Assembly (NCBI GenBank): GCA_036501665.1
Contig: DASXZW010000113.1
Coordinates: forward strand, 5,861 to 69,860
Source of the DNA: DATAUD01 sp036501665
GTDB lineage: Bacteria; Verrucomicrobiota; Verrucomicrobiia; Limisphaerales; Palsa-1400
DNA length: 64,000 nucleotides
Direction of reading: 5' to 3'
The position numbers and the translations under genes were made by a program. Shown piece after piece: positions 17,228-26,719 of the stretch. The stretch's first letter is position 1, and the number at the start of each line of letters is the position of its first letter. Below the pieces are notes generated by a model. That model ran no database searches. It saw only the letters and a program-made list of their open reading frames with translations, and was not told the origin of the DNA.

Positions 17228-18079
17228 GTGAACGACGATTTTTCAAATGCCGCCCTGGTGCTTGTCGCCCACGGCTCCACGCTGAATGCCGATTCCGCTG
17301 CGCCGGCCTTTCAACACGCCGATGAACTGCGACGCCGAAAAATTTTCGCGCAGGTGCAGGAATCGTTTTGGAAACAGGAGCCGTATGTTTGGCAGGTGCT
17401 TCGCGGAATATTTGCGCCCAAGGTTTTCATCGTGCCGCTGTTCATCAGCGAAGGTTATTTCACGGAGGAAGTCATCCCGCGCGAACTTGGGTTTTGCGGA
17501 AAAGACGAAACGAACTTTTCTCGTGTGCAGAAGCGAAATGAGCAGACGCTGCATTATTGCGGGCCGGTTGGAACTCACGCGAGCATGACCGCAGTGTTGT
17601 TGGCGCGTGCGAGTGGAATTGTTGAGCAATTTCCCTTTCCACGTCCGCCAAAACCTGCGGAGACAGCGCTGTTCATCGCCGGGCACGGCACGGGAAATAA
17701 CGAAAACTCCCGCAAAGCCATCGAGACGCAAGTCGAGTTGATTCGCGCCCGCTCGCTTTATGCGGAAGTTCATGCCACATTCATGGAAGAGGAACCGCGC
17801 GTCGGCGATTGCTACAAGATCGCCAAGGCCCGCAACATTGTGATGGTCCCGTTTTTCATCAGCGATGGATTGCACTCGAACGAGGATATTCCCGTGATGC
17901 TCGGCGCGCCAAAAAACGTGGTTTCAGAACGGCTGAAAACCGGCCAGCCAATCTGGCGCAACCCAACTGAACGCGAAGGAAAACGGCTCTGGTACTCCGC
18001 GAGCGTCGGCAGCGAACCGCACCTGGCTGACGTCATTCTGGAACGCGTGCGCGAAGCATCAAAATGTACCGTGCAGTAA
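17228..18079 (+). CDS. CbiX-domain protein (sirohydrochlorin chelatase-like), two domains
   Basis: 283 residues from GTG 17228. Two CbiX/SirB-type halves are visible: ALVLVAHGSTLN (residues ~9-20) with FIVPLFISEGYFTEEVIP, and ALFIAGHGTGNNENS with VMVPFFISDGLHSNEDIP. The two His of the HG motifs (VAHGS, AGHGT) and the metal-site glycine loops are conserved, suggesting it inserts a metal (Co, Fe or Ni) into a sirohydrochlorin-type tetrapyrrole. No cobalamin or siroheme genes are adjacent, so the substrate is unclear. Confidence 0.8.
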   Translation: MNDDFSNAALVLVAHGSTLNADSAAPAFQHADELRRRKIFAQVQESFWKQEPYVWQVLRGIFAPKVFIVPLFISEGYFTEEVIPRELGFCGKDETNFSRVQKRNEQTLHYCGPVGTHASMTAVLLARASGIVEQFPFPRPPKPAETALFIAGHGTGNNENSRKAIETQVELIRARSLYAEVHATFMEEEPRVGDCYKIAKARNIVMVPFFISDGLHSNEDIPVMLGAPKNVVSERLKTGQPIWRNPTEREGKRLWYSASVGSEPHLADVILERVREASKCTVQ

Positions 18080-18170
18080 ATCCCGTTGGCCAGATTCGTT
18101 ATTGAACCAGCAGTGTGGCGACGCTCCCTTCACGATTGCGATTAGGCTTACAATGGATTATCGTCGCTGA

Positions 18171-18326
18171 ATGAGTGGTGTTGCGGAAATCGAATTGGCG
18201 ATTGAACGACTCTCGCCCGCTGAGGTGAAAGAACTGGCAGCGTGGCTGGACGAATATCAGCAGATGGTCAACGCTTCAGGCGAAATGTTTTCTTTATACG
18301 ACCAGGAGGAAGGGGCGAAGTCATAA
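18171..18326 (+). CDS. Small antitoxin-like protein upstream of MazF-type toxin
   Basis: 51 residues, MSGVAEIELAIERLSPAEVKELAAW then an acidic-aromatic C-terminus (LDEYQQM...YDQEEGAKS). The helix-forming VAEIELAIERLSPAEVKELAAWLDE is typical of short antitoxins paired with PemK/MazF-like toxins. The stop TAA overlaps the toxin ATG by one base (TAATG), so the two are coupled. No DNA-binding domain is obvious in so short a protein. Confidence 0.7.
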   Translation: MSGVAEIELAIERLSPAEVKELAAWLDEYQQMVNASGEMFSLYDQEEGAKS

Positions 18327-18643
18327 TGCCAGCAGCCAGACGAGGTGAAATCTGGCTGGTGGATTTGGGCATGGTGCAAAAAACCCGCCCTGTCGTTATT
18401 TTAAGTATTGCCTTTCTGGATCACGAACGTGCCGTGGTGACTTATGTTCCTCGCACTACCTTGGTTCGTGGCACACGCTTCGAGGTTTCACATGAAGCTC
18501 GCGGATTTGAGACAGGTGTATTCGATGCTCAAGGCTTGGGTGGCGTTCCAATCGTAAAACTTGTTCGCAATATGGGAATTACCGATCTGGCGACGCTTGA
18601 GCGGGTCGAGATTGCTGTCAAGAAGTGGCTCGGACTGATCTAA
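18326..18643 (+). CDS. MazF/PemK-family toxin (endoribonuclease-like)
   Basis: 105 residues from ATG 18326, the codon overlapping the antitoxin stop. An AGGAGGAAGG stretch lies about 12 nt upstream. The longer ORF to 18242 overlaps the antitoxin in another frame and is rejected. The family start RRGEIWLVDLGMVQKTRPVVILS and the strand-rich AVVTYVPRTTLVRGTRFEV match PemK/MazF toxins, which cleave single-stranded RNA and are inhibited by the antitoxin. Catalytic Arg candidates lie in the opening RRGEIW and KTRPVVIL. Whether it is active is not known. Confidence 0.85.
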   Translation: MPAARRGEIWLVDLGMVQKTRPVVILSIAFLDHERAVVTYVPRTTLVRGTRFEVSHEARGFETGVFDAQGLGGVPIVKLVRNMGITDLATLERVEIAVKKWLGLI

Positions 18644-18659
18644 ATACTTCTGGAATTGT

Positions 18660-20081
18660 ATGCTTCCAATTCTTTCGATTCAGCAGATGCGGCAGTGGGA
18701 AAAGGCGACTTGGGCTACCGGCCAAACCGAGGAGCACGTCATCCAGTTGGTGGGAAAAAAACTGGCTGCGCGAATCGTGGAGTTATCAAGCTCCGGCGAC
18801 GCCATTTTGATCGTCGCGGGCAGGGGACATAACGGCGATGACGCGCGCGCCGCAATTCCCTTCATGCCGGATCGGAAAGTATTTCTGCTCAACGTCACCG
18901 ATCCTCAAAGAGGCCAGGTCGAGTTTTTGGATTTTATAAAGCGATGCGGAAAGCAACGACCAAAATGGATCGTGGACGCGCTTTTCGGAATTGGCCTCAG
19001 CCGTCCACTCGATGAGCATTGGTGCAAATTAATCGAAACGCTCAACGGCTCAAGCACCCCAATTCTCGCTGTCGATGTGCCTTCCGGGCTGAATGTAGAT
19101 ACCGGTAAAACCGAAGGTGCCGCGATTCGCGCTGAGTTAACGCTGACCGTTGGCGCTCCGAAGACCGGACTTCTTAAAGCGCCCGCGTTCACGGGAAAAG
19201 TGGAGGTGATCTCCGACGTCGGTTTCGCGGAGTGTTCAATTGACAGTGAACTGAACTGGACGACGCCGGATGATTTCGAAGGATTGCCGCCGCGCCGTCC
19301 GGTTGATGGCAACAAAGGCACTTTCGGCCATGTGGCGATCATCGCGGGGAGCGGCGGTTATCATGGAGCGGCGGTATTGTCGGCTCGCGGCGCTTTGCGG
19401 GCGAGGCCGGGGTTGGTTTCGGTTTATCCACAGGCCCAGGCTTACATTCCGGTCGCATCGCAGCTTCAATCCGCGATGGTTCACGTCTGGAAGGGAGAAT
19501 CGCATCCCAAAAACTGCACCGCAATATTGTTTGGCCCCGGCCTGGCGGGCAAGGATGTGCCCGACTTTTTGAAGGAACAAGTCAAAGAACTTTGGCATAA
19601 CACTTCGCTGGCGATGATCGTCGATGCGAGCGCTTTAGATTGGCTGGAATCCGGCCCAACTCCGCAGAACGCCGTTCGCCTTATTACTCCGCATCCCGGA
19701 GAAGCAGGACGGATGCTCGGCTCCAACGCCAAACAAGTGCAGTCAGATCGCCTCGGCGCGCTTCGTGCGCTGTCAAAAAAGTTTGGCGATTGCATCGTCG
19801 TTTTGAAAGGGCACCAAACGCTTGTGGGCCGTTCCACCGGCAAGGTTTTTGTCAACAACTCCGGCAATCCATACCTGGCGCAAGGTGGTAGCGGCGATTT
19901 GCTTTCCGGTTACGTGGCAGGCTTGCTGGCGCAGGCCGATTGGCGGCGCAACCCGCTTTTGACGGTGCGTTATGCGGTATGGCAGCACGGCGCCAGCGCG
20001 GATGCTCTATCGCGTGTCCGGCGCAATTGGACTATTGAAGACTTGTCTGCTCACTTGGGCGAGGAGGGAGTTGGAGAATGA
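18660..20081 (+). CDS. nnr: Bifunctional NAD(P)HX epimerase/dehydratase
   Basis: 473-residue fusion that repairs hydrated NADH and NADPH. The N-terminal YjeF_N half carries VAGRGHNGDDARAA and VDALFGIGLSRPL, then LAVDVPSGLNVDTG. The C-terminal ADP-dependent dehydratase half has GTFGHVAIIAGSGGYHGAA, LITPHPGEAGRML, VLKGHQTLV and the NNSGNPYLAQGGSGDLLSG nucleotide-binding block. Follows the toxin gene by 16 nt on the same strand. Confidence 0.93.
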   Translation: MLPILSIQQMRQWEKATWATGQTEEHVIQLVGKKLAARIVELSSSGDAILIVAGRGHNGDDARAAIPFMPDRKVFLLNVTDPQRGQVEFLDFIKRCGKQRPKWIVDALFGIGLSRPLDEHWCKLIETLNGSSTPILAVDVPSGLNVDTGKTEGAAIRAELTLTVGAPKTGLLKAPAFTGKVEVISDVGFAECSIDSELNWTTPDDFEGLPPRRPVDGNKGTFGHVAIIAGSGGYHGAAVLSARGALRARPGLVSVYPQAQAYIPVASQLQSAMVHVWKGESHPKNCTAILFGPGLAGKDVPDFLKEQVKELWHNTSLAMIVDASALDWLESGPTPQNAVRLITPHPGEAGRMLGSNAKQVQSDRLGALRALSKKFGDCIVVLKGHQTLVGRSTGKVFVNNSGNPYLAQGGSGDLLSGYVAGLLAQADWRRNPLLTVRYAVWQHGASADALSRVRRNWTIEDLSAHLGEEGVGE

Positions 20082-20105
20082 CAAGTCGAAAGTCGTAGGA
20101 TTCAT

Positions 20106-20912
20106 TCAGAATGCAGAATTCACTTTGGTTGGCTGAATTATTTGCGAGGCCGGCCAGGCTCCGCTTGCTGGAACCGTAGTATTCAGAATCATCCAAATGC
20201 AGTCCGCGTACGAAATTTGCCCGCCTGTCCCGCGCCACTTTTTCAATTGCGCATGGCCGTCGGCAAACGAAAAAGCGCCCGCGCCCCCGTGATAGTTGGC
20301 CGGTAGATCAACAACCGATAGGCCCGAATTAAAGTTGGTCGTCAATACCATGACGAAATAACCGTCATTAATTGTCTGTGCGCTTTCGTCCAAAAACACG
20401 AACGAGGAGGCTGGCTGTCGAATGTCGGTGGTTTTCTCGTTATTGAGGAAATTGGGGTTAATCATCATTCCTTTTCCATGCATGTAATTATTAATCGAGA
20501 CGCTGCGAACGCGCCCGGACGCCGGGTCAGACGGACATCGGTAAATCATCGTATTCTTCGTGTATGAGCCCAGCAGCGATCGGGACAGCAGCAGTGAATT
20601 GGTTTGATCCAGCGGTGAGTTAACATTGCCGACCACCCAATTCAAGTTTGTTACGTACTCAGGCTGGAGCATACCCACATTGGGAACCGTGGTTTGTAAA
20701 AAATCGTCTGAATAAAGCATCCATGCTGCATTCATTTGCTTGAGATTGTTGACACAATAAGTGCCCTGGGCCTGCTGCTTACTTCTGGCAAGTGAAGGTA
20801 GCAGCAAGGCTGCCAGAATCCCAATGACTGAGATCGCGACCAAAAGTTCGATCAGTGAAAACGCAGAGGTTTTGTCTGAGATTCCCCTTTGAAATGTTAG
20901 CACAGCAGACAC
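20106..20912 (-). CDS. Type II/IV pseudopilin (second, scattered)
   Basis: 268 residues from a GTG at 20912. An N-terminal leader is followed by SAFSLIELLVAISVIGILAALLLPSLA, with A/FSLIELL as the cleavage site and Glu at +5. The C-terminal part shows the family's cysteine-bearing NNLKQMNAAWMLYSDD and the H-x9-DG-type block (YHGGAGAFSFADGHAQLKKWRG). Its first ~60 bases overlap upstream sequence of the + strand gene; that gene probably starts later. Confidence 0.85.
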   Translation of the reverse strand: MSAVLTFQRGISDKTSAFSLIELLVAISVIGILAALLLPSLARSKQQAQGTYCVNNLKQMNAAWMLYSDDFLQTTVPNVGMLQPEYVTNLNWVVGNVNSPLDQTNSLLLSRSLLGSYTKNTMIYRCPSDPASGRVRSVSINNYMHGKGMMINPNFLNNEKTTDIRQPASSFVFLDESAQTINDGYFVMVLTTNFNSGLSVVDLPANYHGGAGAFSFADGHAQLKKWRGTGGQISYADCIWMILNTTVPASGAWPASQIIQPTKVNSAF

Positions 20913-21094
20913 GAGTTATTTCGCGCTTTTTTGGATTTTCTTCCTTACTTATACGTATGCAAGTCATTTTCCTAACTACGCTTATCCATTTCTTTAATGA
21001 CGATGCGCCGAAACTGATCGCATTGAATTCACCGCAAAGGAAGAGCGATTTGGTAGGTTGTATAAATTGCTTTCCTTGCGCGGACGCATTTGTT

Positions 21095-22111
21095 ATGCAA
21101 CAGCCAACAATGAGAAGGTTTGGTTTGATCCTGATTTGTATGCTGGCATTTGTGGCGGTATCCGTCACGGCAGGCACTTACAAATTGACCGACGGGACAC
21201 AAATCATCGGCGACCCGATTTCGATGACAGAGCGGGGGGTGCAGTTCAAGCTTTCCGACGCGTCTGTGCCTCCGCCCGTCGCGTGGGAAAAGTTGACGCC
21301 GGACGCGCTGAAAGACCTTTACGCTCACGCAACCTCGGCCAATGATCGCAAGCTGCTCCAACCGCTCATCGACGACATTCCCGTGACAGCTGTGAAGTTG
21401 AAAGACCTGCCGATCAACCCGGTTACTTTCCCCGAGCGGCCCACGCACAATCTCGGATTGTTCGCGATGTTTTCCAGTTCAGTCGGATTGGTGATCATCC
21501 TGGTTTTATACGGGGCCACCCTGTTTGCGGCGTATGAAGTTGCGCTGTATCGAAGGCAGCCCGTCGCAACCGTTTGCGGTTTGGCGGCCATTCCCTTTGT
21601 CGGCGTTCTAAGTCCGATAGCCTTCATCATGATGCCGGGCAAAGCGCCGCCTGCTGAAACGGCCGATGCGCCGCCGCCTCCTACCCCAGAAGTGGCGTTG
21701 CCCGGCACGACGCCGGTTGCGGCTACGGAAGCGCCCCGTCGCACACCTTCAGGCGCGGTGCGGGCTCCCATTCACATGCCGGGCGTCGAATCGCCTGTTG
21801 AGCAGCAAGCCATTCCCGAAACCCCGGCGTTTCCGGCGCCGATTGTTTTCGCGCGCGGGGATTATTCGTTCAACCGCCGTTTTTTTGAGACGAAGTTTCC
21901 GGGATTTTTCCGGGCAATTCGCGCGGAGGCTGAAAAAGACCTTGTGCTGCTATTCAAAACGAGCCGGGGCGATTTTGTGGGCCGGCGGATTACGAACATT
22001 ACTCCAAACGAACTTTACCTCCAGGTTTTCATCAATGATGTGACCGCTGATGAGATGATTCCTTTTACCGAGGTCATGGAGGTCCAAATCCGGCACAAAG
22101 ACGCTCCATGA
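21095..22111 (+). CDS. Membrane protein with N-terminal signal segment and C-terminal beta domain
   Basis: 338 residues from ATG 21095; an ATG at 21110 is equally possible, and the ORF open to 20855 runs over the pseudopilin start and is rejected. It has a signal-like segment (RRFGLILICMLAFVAVSVTAG), a beta unit YKLTDGTQIIGDPISM, two hydrophobic helices near residues 128-185 (VGLVIILVLYGATLFAAYEV and ATVCGLAAIPFVGVL), a proline-rich linker and a C-terminal SYNR-like domain (VLLFKTSRGDFVGRRITNI). No family assigned. Overlaps adk by 4 bp, so translationally coupled to it. Confidence 0.55.
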   Translation: MQQPTMRRFGLILICMLAFVAVSVTAGTYKLTDGTQIIGDPISMTERGVQFKLSDASVPPPVAWEKLTPDALKDLYAHATSANDRKLLQPLIDDIPVTAVKLKDLPINPVTFPERPTHNLGLFAMFSSSVGLVIILVLYGATLFAAYEVALYRRQPVATVCGLAAIPFVGVLSPIAFIMMPGKAPPAETADAPPPPTPEVALPGTTPVAATEAPRRTPSGAVRAPIHMPGVESPVEQQAIPETPAFPAPIVFARGDYSFNRRFFETKFPGFFRAIRAEAEKDLVLLFKTSRGDFVGRRITNITPNELYLQVFINDVTADEMIPFTEVMEVQIRHKDAP

Positions 22112-22722
22112 AATCCGCAAAATCACGAAAATCATCCAAACTTCGCGCCATTCTGCTTTTCGGCGCGCCGGGATCGGGCAAGGGCACCCAAGGTAAAATC
22201 CTCGGCACGATTCCCAATTATTATCATTTTTCCTGCGGCGACGTTTTCCGCAACCTGACTCCAGATTCACCGCTTGGAAGAAAGTTTTTGCATTACTCGA
22301 GCAAGGGCCAATTGGTTCCAGATGAACCAACGATCGAACTCTGGCGGCTTAATATTCAGGTGGCTGAGATGAGTGGCCGTTTCAATCCAGCAACTGACAC
22401 GGTCGTGCTGGATGGAATTCCGCGCAATCCTCAACAAGCCCGGATGCTGCAAAGCATGGTCAAGGTGCAGTTCCTCTTTTATCTCAGTTGCCCGGACATG
22501 AGCCGCCTGGTGGCGCGCCTGCAACGGCGCGCATTGCGGGAAAATCGTCTTGACGACGCGAACATCGAGGTCATCACAGAGCGGTTGCACATTTACGAAC
22601 GGGAAACGCGTCCGGTGCTCGATTTTTACGGGCCTGAGATCGTGCGAACGATTGATTCCACGAAGACTCCCGTCAATGTTTTGCGCGACATTTTGCGCAT
22701 CCTCGCCCACGCTGCTGTTTGA
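22108..22722 (+). CDS. adk: Adenylate kinase
   Basis: Converts ATP + AMP to 2 ADP. 204 residues; N-terminal extension then P-loop GAPGSGKGTQ, the AMP-binding YHFSCGDVFR, and VLDGIPRNPQQA. The LID region RRALRENRLDDANIEVI is the short AK1-like kind without zinc cysteines. ATGA overlap with the upstream gene and TGATG overlap with fmt downstream make a tight operon. It could equally be a second, paralogous kinase in the genome. Confidence 0.85.
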   Translation: MKSAKSRKSSKLRAILLFGAPGSGKGTQGKILGTIPNYYHFSCGDVFRNLTPDSPLGRKFLHYSSKGQLVPDEPTIELWRLNIQVAEMSGRFNPATDTVVLDGIPRNPQQARMLQSMVKVQFLFYLSCPDMSRLVARLQRRALRENRLDDANIEVITERLHIYERETRPVLDFYGPEIVRTIDSTKTPVNVLRDILRILAHAAV

Positions 22723-23648
22723 TGCCATTGCGAATCGTGTTCATGGGAACCGCCGAACTGGCGCGGGCAAGCTTGCGCGCTTTGCTGGCGCCGGACCTGT
22801 TTAATGTCGTTGCAGTCGTCACGCAACCGGACAGGCCAAAAGGTCGCGACCTCAAGCCGCAACCCTCCGTCGTCAAGACAACTGCTCTCGAAGCGGGTTT
22901 ACAAGTGCTTCAACCAGAAAAGGCCCGCAACCCGGAATTCGTATCAAGCCTGGCTGAATTGAAGCCGGAGGTCATTGTTGTCGCGGCATACGGCCAGATT
23001 TTACCGCCGTCGATTCTGGAACTGCCGAAATTTGGCTGCGTCAACGTCCATGCGTCTCTTCTCCCGAAATACCGCGGGGCCGCGCCGATTCAATGGGCGA
23101 TTATTGACAACGAATCGGAAACAGGCGTGACGATCATGCGGATGGCCGCGGGCCTCGACACCGGGGACATTCTGACAACCAAGGCGACGCCAATTGGTCC
23201 TGACGAAACTGGCGAAGAATTGCACGATCGCCTCGCCCTGCTTGGCGCGGAATTGCTGGTCAACACACTTCCCGAATATTGCAGTGGGGCGATTCAGCCG
23301 ATTCCGCAGGATAACGCCGCCGCCACGTACGCGCGAAAAATCACGCGAGAAGATGGGCGATTGGACTGGTCGCTTCCGGCGCTGGTTTTGCGAAACCGAC
23401 TCAGGGCATTCACGCCCTGGCCGGGAGCTTACGCTGAATTGTCAATTCGCGGAAAACCCCGAACGGTAAAGTTTTCGCGGGCAACAGTCGTTCCATCGCT
23501 AGGTCAACCAGGCCAGATATTACAGGCGGACCGTAACGGCGTCGTGATTGCGTGTGGCGCGGACGCATTGCGATTCGAGCAGTTTCAACTTGAAGGCGGA
23601 AGAAAGATGACCGCCGCGGAATTTATTGCGGGCCACCCGCTGTTCTAA
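22722..23648 (+). CDS. fmt: Methionyl-tRNA formyltransferase
   Basis: Adds a formyl group to initiator Met-tRNA. 308 residues from ATG 22722. The fold is shown by VVTQPDRPKGRDLKPQPSVV, the VAAYGQILP strand and the HASLLPKYRGAAPIQWAI block with the catalytic Asn/His/Asp region (N-V-HASLLP and GLDTGDIL). The start codon overlaps the adk stop by one base. The C-terminal anticodon-arm domain (VVIACGADALRFEQFQLEG) is complete. Confidence 0.95.
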   Translation: MPLRIVFMGTAELARASLRALLAPDLFNVVAVVTQPDRPKGRDLKPQPSVVKTTALEAGLQVLQPEKARNPEFVSSLAELKPEVIVVAAYGQILPPSILELPKFGCVNVHASLLPKYRGAAPIQWAIIDNESETGVTIMRMAAGLDTGDILTTKATPIGPDETGEELHDRLALLGAELLVNTLPEYCSGAIQPIPQDNAAATYARKITREDGRLDWSLPALVLRNRLRAFTPWPGAYAELSIRGKPRTVKFSRATVVPSLGQPGQILQADRNGVVIACGADALRFEQFQLEGGRKMTAAEFIAGHPLF

Positions 23649-23654
23649 TCTTGT

Positions 23655-23927
23655 ATGCATATGACGCGGAGCCGGGAGGGCGGGATGAGGCTGGCAATCG
23701 GTGTGGCTCTGGATTTGGTAGTGTTGCTTTGCTCAGCGAATTTGGCGCGATCGGGTGGGGAAGGGGATTTTGCAGTCACTAATATTGCCGCGGCCGCCGG
23801 AGCGGTGGTTGTCCTTATTCCGATCTTCTGGCGAGGCGAACCGTGGCAGGCTGCCGCATCTATTGCGTTTCTTCTGCTTCCGGTCATGGTGCTTTGGGCC
23901 GTTGTGGACACAATTATCCACAAATGA
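23655..23927 (+). CDS. Small two- or three-helix membrane protein
   Basis: 90 residues from ATG 23655 (ATG 23661 and 23685 are also in frame). Hydrophobic segments lie at about residues 11-31 (MRLAIGVALDLVVLLCSANLA), 40-58 (AVTNIAAAAGAVVVLIPIF) and 66-85 (AAASIAFLLLPVMVLWAVV). No known family recognised. Directly follows fmt with 6 nt between, so perhaps the last gene of that operon. Confidence 0.5.
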   Translation: MHMTRSREGGMRLAIGVALDLVVLLCSANLARSGGEGDFAVTNIAAAAGAVVVLIPIFWRGEPWQAAASIAFLLLPVMVLWAVVDTIIHK

Positions 23928-23980
23928 ATCGGGTGAAACGGGCGCCGGTTCGGACTGGCGTTTTTAATTCGGCTTCGAGA

Positions 23981-26719
23981 TTACGGCGCCTTGTAAACAA
24001 TCTGCTCTTTGTTGATCATCGCGGAGTAGTCGGCCAGAATATGGCGGGCTTCCCTCAATGTTGGATCCGCTCCGGCTGGGTCCTCGGCGCTGGTTTCCGC
24101 GTCAGAAGCAAGAGCGTCGCTGTCGTCGTCAAAAGGCGATGAGGTCACGGACGGGATGGAATTGGTCTTGGGCGGCACAGGCTGCAATTGCGCGAGGTCC
24201 ACGTTCTTCAAAGTCAGATCAAACACTTTTTCGTCCGACTTTTTGCGCGAAAGGCGTTCCTTCCGGCGCGCCTCGGCGCGGTCCCGGCGCATTTTTTGGT
24301 CCGCCAACCGGCCTTCTTTGTTCAGGGAAATGCTCTTGTCCGCCTGGTCCTTCAAATAATCCGCGATGTCCTGTTGGATGTAGGTAAAATCAGGATCGGA
24401 AGCGATGCGGTGTTTGGAGAGTTCCAGCAATTGGCTCAAGTAAGGAGTAACCTGGTTGAGATTTTTTGGATCGGCGCTGGTGACTTCGTCACAGGGAAGA
24501 GCGTTGGGCAGGGCACTTTCGCCCACGTCGTCGGTGGCGTAATTCCAAACCGATGGCAGTTCGATATCCGACACCACGCCTTTAAGCTGGGTGGAAACAC
24601 CGGCGGCGCGATAAAATTTCTTGATGGTGACTTTGAGCGAACCAGGGTCGTACGCGGCATCAAGGCGTCGTTGCTGCATAAACGGCGCGAGGCGTTGCAT
24701 CGTTTGCACGGTTCCTTTTCCAAAAGTGGAGTGGTCGCCGACAATCAGCGCGCGATTGTAATCCTGCAACGCGCCCGCGAGAATTTCCGAAGCGGACGCG
24801 CTGAACCGGCTCGTCAAGATAACGAGCGGCCCAGAGTAAAGCACCGATGCATTGTGGGAGGGGTCTGTGACAACGTCGCCGTTGGGATCTTTGGTCTGCA
24901 CAACAGGCCCGCGTGGGACAAACAACCCGGTCAGTTTGATCGCTTCTTCCAGATAACCACCGCCGTTGCGACGCAAGTCGAGGATAATCCCGTTTACGTG
25001 CTCCTTCTCAAATCTTTTGATCAGTCGCGCAACATCCGTCGTCGTATCCACGGAACCGCCTTTGGCGCCGGCTGACTCATCGTCATTCGCGTAGAACGAG
25101 GGCAAGTCTATTACACCGAGCTTCATCTCACCATGCCCGTTGGCTTTCGGTTCTTCATAAAGGCGCGCTTTTGCCGCCGAATCTTCGAGCTTGATTTCAT
25201 CGCGGACGAGGGAGACTTCCTTATGCACGGACGAATCGGCAGCAGTGGACGGAATGTACGTCAGCGTGACTTGAGTTCCTTTTGGCCCGCGAATCATTTC
25301 CACGACCTTGTCCAGCGGCATGCCGACAACATCGACCGATTCGCCGTTGGTTTGCGCGACTGCAATAATCCGGTCGCCGGCTTTCAACTTGCCGTCTTTC
25401 GCGGCGGGGCCTTCCTTAAGCTCAAGAATCTGGCAATAGCCGTCTTTCTGCTCCAGCAATGCGCCAATGCCAAAAAGGGAAAGCTTCATCATGATCTCAA
25501 AATTCTCTGCCTCAGCGTGACCCATGTAATCGGAATGGGGGTCGTACGCGCGTGCCAGCGAGTTGATATACAACTCAAACACGCGGTCGCGGTCCAAATC
25601 CTTGTAATTCTTGAGACTGGCGACGTAATGATTCGTCAGCGTCTTGTAAATCTCAGGGAGATTCTTCTGATTCAAGTGAATGACAGCCTCCAACGCCGCA
25701 GCGTTGTTGGTTTCGGTTTTTGGATGATGAAAGCTGATGTCGCCCAGCAGTTCGCCCGATGCTGTGAAAATCTCGTTTGTGGTTTTCTTAAGATTATCAC
25801 GCGATGCAAGATCGACATGGACCGTGATATTTGATGTCCCATTTGCCGAAGATTCGATCTTGCCAAATTCGTGGCCGTTCTTTGCGTGAAATTCCTTGGG
25901 AAGATAGTCAAAGCTCAATGGGTGCAATTTATCGCGGGTCAGAGCGACTTCCCCGCCTTTGGCATCAAGCGTTACCGGCCCGGTGAATTGGATGTCCTGC
26001 GAAGTAAGAAGCTGGTCAAGATATTCGCATCGCAATTCCTCGCGCCAGAATTGGCGGGCTTCGTTCATGTCTTGCGGACTGGGAAGAGTGTGACGGTTGG
26101 CCACAAAACGTTCGTTGTCTTTAAACTCAAATTTTTCAGTGGCCAGCAAGTTGGTGACGTAGTTGACGCGTTCGGATGCGCGCTCGATGAAACGGGCAAA
26201 AATCTTCCAACACGGGCTGGTGTCGTGGTCTTTGACGGTCAAGTCCTGGAGATTCGTGCGATAGGCATCGAATTCCGCCATGTCGGACTTAAGAAAATAC
26301 ATGTGCGAATAATCGAGCGAATCCAGATAGCGATCCAAGAACCGCCCGGCGATTTCCTGGTCGAAGGGATGCTGGGAATATTGGTAAGTCTCAAGCAACT
26401 CGGCGACAATCCGGGCGATATTCGCATCAGTCGGGTCTTGCGCCTTGCGAAGCATGTCGGCTGGAGTGATGACATTCGTCTGGTGATTCGCCGGCGGCGT
26501 GGAGTCGTTTGGAGCCTCAACATGGAGCTGGACAGGTTGATCCGGAACCGGCCCATCTGGCGCCACAGGGCTAGTGGGAGATTGCTTGATCCCATGCGGA
26601 TTACCTAAAGTCGGCCGCGCCGAGTCTTCGGGCGGAGCGCCTTGGGAGACGGAACAGAATTGCAGAAGGGTTACGACCAGCGCCAAACGGCTGGCTGTCA
26701 ACAGATATCGAAGTGTCAT
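23981..26719 (-). CDS. prc: C-terminal processing (tail-specific) protease
   Basis: 912 residues with a signal peptide (MTLRYLLTASRLALVVTLLQF). A long N-terminal region contains DSLDYSHMYFLKSDMAEF, as in Prc/Tsp proteases. A PDZ domain (LKEGPAAKDGKLKAGDRIIAV, MIRGPKGTQVTLTYI) follows. The S41 core has IDLPSFYAND, the GIILDLRRNGGGYLEEAI strand, the catalytic Ser in SRFSASASEI and the Lys in STFGKGTVQ. The C-terminal basic coiled part (RRDRAEARRKERLSRKK) fits DUF3340. It trims C-termini of periplasmic proteins. Promoter probably in the 26720-27087 gap. Confidence 0.93.
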   Translation of the reverse strand: MTLRYLLTASRLALVVTLLQFCSVSQGAPPEDSARPTLGNPHGIKQSPTSPVAPDGPVPDQPVQLHVEAPNDSTPPANHQTNVITPADMLRKAQDPTDANIARIVAELLETYQYSQHPFDQEIAGRFLDRYLDSLDYSHMYFLKSDMAEFDAYRTNLQDLTVKDHDTSPCWKIFARFIERASERVNYVTNLLATEKFEFKDNERFVANRHTLPSPQDMNEARQFWREELRCEYLDQLLTSQDIQFTGPVTLDAKGGEVALTRDKLHPLSFDYLPKEFHAKNGHEFGKIESSANGTSNITVHVDLASRDNLKKTTNEIFTASGELLGDISFHHPKTETNNAAALEAVIHLNQKNLPEIYKTLTNHYVASLKNYKDLDRDRVFELYINSLARAYDPHSDYMGHAEAENFEIMMKLSLFGIGALLEQKDGYCQILELKEGPAAKDGKLKAGDRIIAVAQTNGESVDVVGMPLDKVVEMIRGPKGTQVTLTYIPSTAADSSVHKEVSLVRDEIKLEDSAAKARLYEEPKANGHGEMKLGVIDLPSFYANDDESAGAKGGSVDTTTDVARLIKRFEKEHVNGIILDLRRNGGGYLEEAIKLTGLFVPRGPVVQTKDPNGDVVTDPSHNASVLYSGPLVILTSRFSASASEILAGALQDYNRALIVGDHSTFGKGTVQTMQRLAPFMQQRRLDAAYDPGSLKVTIKKFYRAAGVSTQLKGVVSDIELPSVWNYATDDVGESALPNALPCDEVTSADPKNLNQVTPYLSQLLELSKHRIASDPDFTYIQQDIADYLKDQADKSISLNKEGRLADQKMRRDRAEARRKERLSRKKSDEKVFDLTLKNVDLAQLQPVPPKTNSIPSVTSSPFDDDSDALASDAETSAEDPAGADPTLREARHILADYSAMINKEQIVYKAP

